From Saprospiraceae bacterium (lineage in GTDB: Bacteria; Bacteroidota; Bacteroidia; Chitinophagales; Saprospiraceae): a stretch of 64,000 bases of DNA. The stretch is taken from NCBI GenBank assembly GCA_020848695.1, contig JADLHT010000043.1:1-64000 (forward strand). The letters are read 5' to 3'. Positions 57,863-64,000 of the stretch are shown in pieces. Under the pieces are notes generated by a model that saw only the letters and a program-made list of their open reading frames with translations, did no database searches and was not told the origin of the DNA. Each line of letters opens with the position of its first letter. Position 1 is the first letter of the stretch. Position numbers and translations under genes: made by a program.

Positions 57863-58591
57863 TACCGCAGCTGTATAATATCTGTTCATTCTGGCAATAT
57901 TTTCAATCGAAATTTCTTTAGGGCACTCTGCTTCACATGCGGCTATATTAGAACAACGCCCAAAGCCTTCTTGATCCATCTGATGAACCATATTGACAAC
58001 CCTTCTGTCATTTTCAACTTCACCTTGAGGTAATAAACCAAGATGAGATACTTTAGATGAAACAAACAACATCGCTGATCCATTCGGACACGCTGCAACA
58101 CAGGCACCGCAACCGATACAGGCAGCTGCGTCAAACGATCTAGACGCCCTTTCTTTCTCAATTGGAATTGCATTTCCGTCAATCGCCTGTCCCGTATTAA
58201 CTGAAATAAAGCCACCAGCTTGCATGATTCTGTCAAATGAAGAGCGATCTACAACAAGATCTTTAACGACCGGGAAAGATTGGGCCCTAAACGGTTCAAC
58301 AACAATGGTGTCACCATCTTTAAAATGCCTCATATGAAGTTGACAAGTAGTTGTTCCTCCTTGTGGCCCGTGAGGCCTGCCATTAATTACCATACTGCAA
58401 GCACCACATATTCCTTCTCTGCAGTCATGATCAAAAGCGATGGGATCTTGCTTATTCTCGAGAAGTTTCTGATTCAATACATCCATCATTTCCAGAAAGG
58501 ACATATGCTCATTAGCTTCAACAGTATAGGTTTCTAATTTTCCTTTGGACTCAATAGAATTTTGTCTCCAAACTTTCAAGGTCAAATTCAT
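57851..58591 (-). CDS. sdhB: Succinate dehydrogenase/fumarate reductase iron-sulfur subunit
   Basis: The 246-residue protein carries the three iron-sulfur sites. The [2Fe-2S] ligands are in [15 protein letters not shown] plus a later Cys (TTTCQLH), the second cluster is in [15 protein letters not shown], and the third is in [15 protein letters not shown]. It transfers electrons from the flavoprotein SdhA to quinone. The length and the [17 protein letters not shown] insert fit the Bacteroidota/epsilon FrdB-like type. sdhC and sdhA, normally directly upstream, are not there; queG is. Confidence 0.93.
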   Translation of the reverse strand: MNLTLKVWRQNSIESKGKLETYTVEANEHMSFLEMMDVLNQKLLENKQDPIAFDHDCREGICGACSMVINGRPHGPQGGTTTCQLHMRHFKDGDTIVVEPFRAQSFPVVKDLVVDRSSFDRIMQAGGFISVNTGQAIDGNAIPIEKERASRSFDAAACIGCGACVAACPNGSAMLFVSSKVSHLGLLPQGEVENDRRVVNMVHQMDQEGFGRCSNIAACEAECPKEISIENIARMNRYYTAAVLTS

Positions 58592-58595
58592 ATTG

Positions 58596-58603
58596 CAAAA
58601 ATA
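58596..58603 (-). promoter_or_regulatory. -7 promoter motif for sdhB, possibly leaderless
   Basis: The minus strand reads TATTTTTG and ends only 4 bp before the sdhB ATG. With a start site a few bases downstream, the mRNA would begin at or next to the start codon. Confidence 0.45.
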
Positions 58604-58644
58604 ATCAGCTTATTAACAAATAAAAGGGTTTTCGATCAATCAGT

Positions 58645-59565
58645 TTATGAATATTTTTTAATAAATAGAGCATTTCGCTTAATTCCCGCGATTCCGGTTC
58701 TTTTAAGTGGTGATTTTTTACTGATTTCTAACCATTTTTCTTCTTCCAGAGAAATCCAATCTTCAATATTTAAATTTAATATTTCATTCTTTGCTTCGAA
58801 TTCGTTTAATTCCGTAGGTTTTGAAAAACGATTCCAAGGACATACTTCCTGACAGATATCGCAGCCAAAAATCCAATTTTCCATTTTATTTTTGAATTCT
58901 TCCGGAATATTTTTTTTTAATTCGATCGTTAGATAAGATATACATTTAGAGGCATCTAGTAAATATCCATTTTTATCAATAGCTTCGGTGGGACAGGCAT
59001 CAATACATCTTGTACACGTTCCACAATGATCTTTAATTGGATTGTTTTTTTCAACTTCCAGATCCGTTAATATACACATAAGAAAAAAGTATGATCCATT
59101 ACCCGGACTTATACTTAAAGTGTTCTTGCCATTCCAGGAAATTCCGGCTTTTTCTGACCATACCCGTTCCATAATTGGAGCAGAATCTACAAAGGCTCGA
59201 AATAAAATATCACCGTATTTTTCAATCATCCACTGATGAATTTCTTTTGCTTTCTTTTTTAAAACCTTATGATAATCTTGTCCGTAAGCATATCTTGAGA
59301 TCTTGGAATCTTCCCGATGTTTCTGCGCTTGATAGTAGTTCATACTAAGAACAATGATTGATTTACAACCCGGCAATAATTTTCGAGGATCTGTTCGTAG
59401 GTCAAAGTATCTTTCCAAAAAACTCATTTCGCCTTGATAGTCTTTAGAAAGCCAAAGTTCAAGTTTTTTAGCTTCCTCGTCAAGTTGATAAACTGGACTT
59501 ACTCCAACTGACTGGAACCCCAATCGATTTGTAATTTCTCTTAAATCACTTATGGATATCAGCAT
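58645..59565 (-). CDS. queG: Epoxyqueuosine reductase
   Basis: QueG reduces epoxyqueuosine to queuosine in tRNA with a cobalamin and two [4Fe-4S] clusters, the last step of Q synthesis. The 306-residue protein has an N-terminal B12-dependent domain (about 1-170, SIIVLSMNYYQAQ) and the cluster motifs CGTCTRCIDACPTEAI and CDICQEVCPWN. WSEKAGISWNGKNTL is also conserved. It lies 54 bp upstream of sdhB and about 22 kb from tgt. Confidence 0.93.
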   Translation of the reverse strand: MLISISDLREITNRLGFQSVGVSPVYQLDEEAKKLELWLSKDYQGEMSFLERYFDLRTDPRKLLPGCKSIIVLSMNYYQAQKHREDSKISRYAYGQDYHKVLKKKAKEIHQWMIEKYGDILFRAFVDSAPIMERVWSEKAGISWNGKNTLSISPGNGSYFFLMCILTDLEVEKNNPIKDHCGTCTRCIDACPTEAIDKNGYLLDASKCISYLTIELKKNIPEEFKNKMENWIFGCDICQEVCPWNRFSKPTELNEFEAKNEILNLNIEDWISLEEEKWLEISKKSPLKRTGIAGIKRNALFIKKYS

Positions 59566-59575
59566 GAATTATTGG

Positions 59576-59583
59576 CAAAAGTA
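59576..59583 (-). promoter_or_regulatory. -7 promoter motif for queG
   Basis: The minus strand reads TACTTTTG (TAnnTTTG) and ends 10 bp before the queG ATG. Confidence 0.5.
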
Positions 59584-59810
59584 AACTGAAGACAAGAAAT
59601 TAAAGTTAGAGATCGACGATTAATTTATTATAACAACGCAGTACAGATCTTTGGAAAGAAATAAGTTAAAACAGAAGCTTCATTTTGAAACTATACCCTT
59701 TACCAGTAGGATTTTAAGTTAGATTTTAAATTCAATAAATTTTGTAAGGTCAGAAAACCTAATCTAATCATATATTGTTTATGATCAATAATGAAGATGA
59801 TGCTTCAATT

Positions 59811-61796
59811 ATGAATAAATTAATTATCATATTCTTACTGTGTTGTTTAAATTCGGAAATTTATTCACAATCCGAAGCATTTATTACGACATGGAAGACA
59901 GATAATCCTGGAGAATCTTGTAATACTTGTATAACAATAAGCACACTGGGTGCTGGTTATAATTATGAAGTTGACTGGAATGATGATGGCATATATGATC
60001 AAACGGGACTAACCGGAGATGTCAAACATGATTTTGGTGTTGCAGGAATTTATACGATCAGAATTAGAGGAAAATTTCCAAGAATCATTTTTAGGAAAGA
60101 TGAATTCAATGAAAGTTACCGGGATGCACTTAAGCTCACAAATATTTCTCAATGGGGTACCATTGAGTGGGAGAGTTTTCAGAGAGCTTTTTATGGATGT
60201 CGAAACATGAATTCAACTGCAATGGATCAGCCTGAACTCAAGAAGGTTATCAATTTCTCTTATGCATTTGCAGAGACCGGATTTAATCAGGATATTTCCA
60301 ATTGGCAGCTTGAAAATGTTAAATATATGGATGGAATGTTTGCCGGTTCAACCTTTAATCAACCTATCAATCAATGGAATGTGAGCAATGTTGTTACCAT
60401 GCAAAAGATGTTTCAAGGATCCAGTTTTAATCAGATTGTTGAAGACTGGAATGTGAGCAAAGTAGAATATATGTACAATATGTTTGCGGATTCAGATTTT
60501 AATCAAAATCTGAATAAGTGGGATGTTTCTAATGTAAGAGACATGAGTGCAATGTTTAAAGGTTCTAAGTATAGTCTTCCCTTAGATAAATGGAATGTAG
60601 GAAAAGTTGAAAACATGAATTCGATGTTTGAAAATTCTATATTTAATGATTCCATTTATTTTTGGAATATAAGCAATGTTACAGACTTATCCTCAATGTT
60701 TAGAAATTCATTATTTAACCATGATATTAGCAGGTGGAATGTAAAAAATGTTTCGAGTATGGATTTGATGTTTGAAAATTCAATTTTTAATCAAGCACTT
60801 GATACTTGGGATGTCAGCAAAGTTCAATCAATGAAGCAAATGTTTAAAAATTCAAGTTTTAATCAGAAGATTGACAGTTGGAATGTAGAATTGGTATCGG
60901 ATATGTCCGGGATGTTTGAGAATAGCGTTTTTAATCAATCCATAAGTAGCTGGAATGTAATGAATGTTACTGACTTGTCAAGAATGTTTTCGGGATCAAA
61001 GTTCAATCAAGACATTGGAAAATGGAATGTAGGGAATGTAAGTGATATGACAGAAATGTTTTCTAAATCGTCCTTCAATCAACCACTTGAGAGTTGGGAT
61101 GTAAGTAATGTATATAATATGAATTGCATGTTTTGCTATAGTACTTTCAATCAAGCTATTGATAACTGGAATGTAAGAAATGTAAATGATATGACAGGAA
61201 TTTTTTTCAATTCTACATTTAATCAACCATTAGAAACCTGGAATGTACAGAATGTGTTTAATTTGACCGAGGCTTTTGCCAAGTCAGCGTTTAATCATTC
61301 AATATCAAAATGGACATTTAATCAATCAGCTGACCTAACAAATTTTCTGTCTGAATCAGCAATGGATTGTAATCATTATTCTAATTCTATTAAGGGATGG
61401 GCTAACAATCCGAATATGCCGGATCATTTGTCGATAGGAGCTTCAGGAATGAAGTTTAGCAGTGTTGCAGAGCAAGAAAGAACTTTTTTGATTCATGAAA
61501 GAAATTGGACTTTTATAGGAGATTCAGCTTCCCAGGTCAATTGCGAGGCCGTTTTAGTTAAGGATCCGGGATTCAGCTTAGAGAAATTGCTTATTTATCC
61601 GAATCCATCATCAGGAACGCTAATAATAAAAGCAAACTCTACTCATTTGCTTAAAATAGTGAATACCTTGGGACAAACAATTCAAACGATACAAATTAAA
61701 TCAGGAACGAATAATATTGAACTCGATCGGTCATTTTGTAGTCCCTGTTATTTTATCTCGGATTTTGCAAAGTCAGAAAAATTGATCATAAATTGA
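59811..61796 (+). CDS. BspA-like repeat surface protein with T9SS sorting domain
   Basis: The 661-residue protein has a signal peptide (MNKLIIIFLLCCLNSEIYSQ), an Ig-like head (about 25-150, YEVDWNDDGIYDQTGL) and a repeat array of the BspA/DUF285 kind. The unit is 24 residues with the pattern W-[ND]-V-x-N-V-x-x-M-x-x-M-F-x-x-S-x-F-N. The Trp codons fall at exactly 72-bp steps from 60303 to 61311 (Trp165 to Trp501), giving 15 positions with no indel; the last unit is degenerate. The end (about 590-661) is a T9SS type A sorting domain (LLIYPNPSSGTLIIKA). Two upstream in-frame starts (TTG 59775, ATG 59781) would put residues before the signal. A surface or adhesion role is likely. Confidence 0.88.
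   Translation: MNKLIIIFLLCCLNSEIYSQSEAFITTWKTDNPGESCNTCITISTLGAGYNYEVDWNDDGIYDQTGLTGDVKHDFGVAGIYTIRIRGKFPRIIFRKDEFNESYRDALKLTNISQWGTIEWESFQRAFYGCRNMNSTAMDQPELKKVINFSYAFAETGFNQDISNWQLENVKYMDGMFAGSTFNQPINQWNVSNVVTMQKMFQGSSFNQIVEDWNVSKVEYMYNMFADSDFNQNLNKWDVSNVRDMSAMFKGSKYSLPLDKWNVGKVENMNSMFENSIFNDSIYFWNISNVTDLSSMFRNSLFNHDISRWNVKNVSSMDLMFENSIFNQALDTWDVSKVQSMKQMFKNSSFNQKIDSWNVELVSDMSGMFENSVFNQSISSWNVMNVTDLSRMFSGSKFNQDIGKWNVGNVSDMTEMFSKSSFNQPLESWDVSNVYNMNCMFCYSTFNQAIDNWNVRNVNDMTGIFFNSTFNQPLETWNVQNVFNLTEAFAKSAFNHSISKWTFNQSADLTNFLSESAMDCNHYSNSIKGWANNPNMPDHLSIGASGMKFSSVAEQERTFLIHERNWTFIGDSASQVNCEAVLVKDPGFSLEKLLIYPNPSSGTLIIKANSTHLLKIVNTLGQTIQTIQIKSGTNNIELDRSFCSPCYFISDFAKSEKLIIN
60303..61382 (+). repeat. 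15 x 72-bp in-frame tandem repeat
   Basis: The repeat codes for the 24-residue BspA-type units. Trp codons mark each unit start at 60303, 60375, 60447, 60519, 60591 and so on to 61311. The DNA copies have diverged while length stays constant, so selection acts on the protein period. Confidence 0.9.
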
Positions 61797-61888
61797 AAAT
61801 AAGAATTTTTCTTTACTTCAATTCATATAGATTATTTTTAACTTCAAACAGAGTGTTTTCAGAGTGGTGATAACAGTATGAAATCGTG

Positions 61889-61896
61889 TATCTTTG
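61889..61896 (+). promoter_or_regulatory. -7 promoter motif for the DedA gene
   Basis: TATCTTTG matches TAnnTTTG and ends 16 bp before the ATG at 61913. Confidence 0.5.
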
Positions 61897-61912
61897 ACGC
61901 TTAATTTCTTCT

Positions 61913-62569
61913 ATGGATTTTTTTAGACAATTAGTTGATTTTGTTCTTCACATTGATAAGCACCTGGTAGAATTAACAACTGAGTATGGAATTTATATTT
62001 ACTTTATTCTGTTTACAATTCTATTTTGTGAAACCGGATTGGTAGTAGCAGCAATTCTTCCCGGTGACAGCTTGCTTTTTGCAGCCGGAGCACTTTCATC
62101 AAGTGGTAATCTCAATTTATATTACACTATGCTGTTTATCATTGTTGGAGCAATATTAGGAAATCAAAGCAATTTTTATATTGGAAGATGGCTTGGTCCT
62201 AGACTTTCTACCCTAAATACAAAATGGATCAATAAAGAATACATTGAAAGAACTCAGAAATTTTATGAAAAACATGGAGGGAAGGCACTCATTATTGGTA
62301 GATTTCTTCCTATAATCCGAACTTTTGTTCCGCTCGTAGCCGGAATTGGTAAGATGAATGCCGGAAAGTTTTTAATCTATAACATCGTAGGTGCTCTAGT
62401 ATGGGTTATTCCACTGACGGTACTTGGTTATTGGTTTGGAAATATTCCCTTTGTTAAGAATAATTTTTCCATTGTAATTCTTATAATTATTGTAGTGAGC
62501 GCAATGCCTCTATATATTGGACTCTGGAATCGAAAGAAACTATTGAGTAAGGTTAAAGATTTCGAATAA
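61913..62569 (+). CDS. DedA-family membrane protein
   Basis: The 218-residue protein has the DedA/VTT layout: hydrophobic segments at about 25-50 and 60-85, the conserved FCETGLVVAAILPGDSLLFA, a helix-turn with GAILGNQSNFYIGRWLG, then FYEKHGGKALIIGRFLPIIRTFVPLVAG, and two C-terminal helices. Family members include undecaprenyl-phosphate and phosphatidylethanolamine flippases that recycle lipid carriers and support membrane homeostasis. Which lipid it moves is unknown. Confidence 0.88.
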   Translation: MDFFRQLVDFVLHIDKHLVELTTEYGIYIYFILFTILFCETGLVVAAILPGDSLLFAAGALSSSGNLNLYYTMLFIIVGAILGNQSNFYIGRWLGPRLSTLNTKWINKEYIERTQKFYEKHGGKALIIGRFLPIIRTFVPLVAGIGKMNAGKFLIYNIVGALVWVIPLTVLGYWFGNIPFVKNNFSIVILIIIVVSAMPLYIGLWNRKKLLSKVKDFE

Positions 62570-62941
62570 AAGTTATTTTCACAGAGCTTACAAGTGAAAT
62601 ATTTAATTGCGCATCTAAATTAATCCTTACAATAGTTAATTCTAATTCTTCTATTATTTTGTTGTAAATTAGATTTCTGAAACTACTTGAAAAATTTAAA
62701 TTAGGCATTTCTAAATTTAAATCTTTCTTTCCTGACTACTACAAGTCGACCGGTTACCTGCCTTTAATCGACAGTAATTATATTAGAGAATCAGTTCACA
62801 CACAACACTATGTATTACTTTATTTAATTTTCAAATTAATTCAATCAAACTGAAGAAAAAAGAAATGAAGATTTTCAAAATCTAGTTCTTTTTATGATGA
62901 AAAAAACAGAACTTTGAGGTTTTAAGTATTATCTGCCCGGT
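62570..62941. other. 372-bp gap without a gene
   Basis: AT-rich sequence between the DedA and symporter genes. I see no open frame with domain content, no tRNA-like fold, no clear hairpin with a T run and no TAnnTTTG motif near the downstream start. Confidence 0.5.
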
Positions 62942-64000
62942 ATGAAGAAATTTATACATTCTAATTACAAATGGATATTAGGATTTGTAATAATAATAGC
63001 ATTCATCTCTGTGATTCAAGCAATGATGAATTTGAATATTTCGGATCAGCTAAGTGGAAGTATTCGATGGCTTGGATTATTTGCATTAATACTTATCGGA
63101 ATTTATCATCATAAGATTACAATCTGGATTCTTATAAGCATGTTTGTTGGTGCAGAAATCGGATATGATTTTCCTGAAATAGCTCAACAGTTGAATATAT
63201 TTTCAAAAATATTTATTAAGTTAATTAAATGTGTTATAGCACCTCTGTTGTTTGGAACACTAATTGTTGGAATTGCCGGACATTCCAATATTAAGCAGGT
63301 AGGTAGATTAGGTTGGAAGTCATTGCTTTATTTTGAAGTTGTAACGACTATTGCGCTTGCTGTTGGATTAATCGCGATTAATATAAGCAAGGCTGGTGTA
63401 GGAATTATTCAGACACAGTCCAATGAAGCTTTGCCACCGGCCATTAAGCAGCAAGGCTGGAAAGATCTCGTCCTGCATGTGTTTCCGGATAATCTGATCA
63501 AATCAATATCGGATGGGCAAGTATTGCAAATTGTCGTATTTACTTTGATTTTTGCTATTGCAATGATGTTTGTTAGTAAAGAATCACGCAAGCCATTTCT
63601 GACTTTTGCAGAATCACTATCCTCTATTATGTTTAAGTTTACAGATCTTATCATGAAGCTTGCACCCTTGGCAGTTGGAGGTGCTATTGCATATACTATA
63701 GCGAATATGGGAATTGATGTTATGAACAACTTGATAAAGCTGCTTGCTACTTTGTATATTGCTCTGTTTGTATTTATTTTATTGGTCTTTGTTCCAATAA
63801 TTTTGATTTTAAAAATTCCGATTAGGAGATTTGTCAATCATGTTACCGAACCCTTAAGTATTGCTTTTGGTACAGCAAGTTCTGAAGCAGCACTTCCATT
63901 GGCGATGGAGAATATGGAGAAATTTGGAGTGAGCAGAGAAGTTGTGAGTTTTGTATTGCCAACAGGGTTAAGTTTTAATCTTGATGGGACAACTTTATAT
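62942..64000 (+). CDS. Dicarboxylate/amino acid:cation symporter, 3' truncated by the window
   Basis: The frame runs from ATG 62942 to the window end without a stop (353 codons), so the gene is incomplete. It encodes a GltP/DctA-type (DAACS) transporter. Helices are visible throughout, with KLIKCVIAPLLFGTLIVGI in the first part, IAFGTASSEAALPLAMENM matching the serine-rich hairpin HP1, and LPTGLSFNLDGTTLY, the conserved seventh-helix motif. It imports C4-dicarboxylates or acidic amino acids with Na+ or H+. About 60-90 residues of the C-terminus are missing. The N-terminus has a short extra hydrophobic segment before the usual first helix. Confidence 0.92.
   Translation, partial: MKKFIHSNYKWILGFVIIIAFISVIQAMMNLNISDQLSGSIRWLGLFALILIGIYHHKITIWILISMFVGAEIGYDFPEIAQQLNIFSKIFIKLIKCVIAPLLFGTLIVGIAGHSNIKQVGRLGWKSLLYFEVVTTIALAVGLIAINISKAGVGIIQTQSNEALPPAIKQQGWKDLVLHVFPDNLIKSISDGQVLQIVVFTLIFAIAMMFVSKESRKPFLTFAESLSSIMFKFTDLIMKLAPLAVGGAIAYTIANMGIDVMNNLIKLLATLYIALFVFILLVFVPIILILKIPIRRFVNHVTEPLSIAFGTASSEAALPLAMENMEKFGVSREVVSFVLPTGLSFNLDGTTLY

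Noticed and set aside
60303..61382. CRISPR-like regular repeats
   Set aside because: The 72-bp periodicity is entirely coding, in one frame of a BspA-type protein with signal peptide and sorting domain.
63409..63837. Minus-strand open frame of 142 codons
   Set aside because: It is antisense to the symporter gene, which is unmistakable on the plus strand and runs to the window edge.

Overview
The window looks like a piece of a Bacteroidota chromosome, most likely from the Saprospiria/Saprospiraceae side of the phylum (the class is inference from gene content only). The reasons are an AT-rich base composition, almost no Shine-Dalgarno sequences, many TAnnTTTG (-7 type) promoter motifs 4-50 bp ahead of start codons, several secreted proteins ending in type IX secretion (T9SS) sorting domains, a PorQ homologue, and an atpBEFHAG operon that lacks atpD/atpC. 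Gene density is high and most genes are complete. No rRNA, tRNA or CRISPR array was recognised.

Layout. 1-738 is a non-coding graveyard of mobile-element remnants: two sets of 23-24 bp direct repeats and a stub of an IS4-type transposase. 739-4701 (minus) is a probable operon of exported proteins (a frameshifted T9SS cargo gene, an alpha/beta hydrolase, a beta-propeller lipoprotein), divergent from an HTH regulator (4983). 5990-8606 (minus) holds a coiled-coil protein and asd. 8658-18762 holds exported or membrane proteins (lamin-tail protein, degenerate EEP-fold membrane protein, M1 and M48 peptidases, lipoproteins) and a PaaG-like crotonase. 18819-22549 is polA and an lpxD-like gene. 22640-29805 holds two very large convergent T9SS cargo genes, a PNGase F-like protein and a reprolysin-type metalloprotease.

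30038-37395 is a tightly packed envelope/translation operon: secA, SPOR protein, rodA, tgt, lptF/G-type permease. An ECF sigma factor follows, then the ATP synthase operon atpB-atpE-atpF-atpH-atpA-[four-helix-bundle gene]-atpG (38399-44158). A three-gene RND efflux pump follows (44270-49648), and then, on the minus strand, porQ, a MORN-type lipoprotein, mscL and aconitase. The right end has a flippase, an M42 peptidase with a pterin dehydratase, queG with sdhB, a BspA-like repeat protein with 15 perfectly phased 72-bp units, a DedA protein, and a dicarboxylate symporter cut by the window edge.

Most notable points: (i) a four-helix-bundle (23S-rRNA-IVS/S23-type) gene sits inside the ATP synthase operon, flanked by copies of the palindrome AATTTGCAAATT and by an 8-bp duplication of the atpA end; (ii) a large hairpin lies between atpE and atpF; (iii) Tgt has lost three of its four zinc ligands although queG is present; (iv) a PNGase F-like enzyme has its N-terminal domain split by a LamG insertion; (v) the BspA repeat array has exact phasing. 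I did not find a clearly new multi-gene defence or mobile system; the palindrome-flanked four-helix-bundle unit is the best candidate for something under-described.
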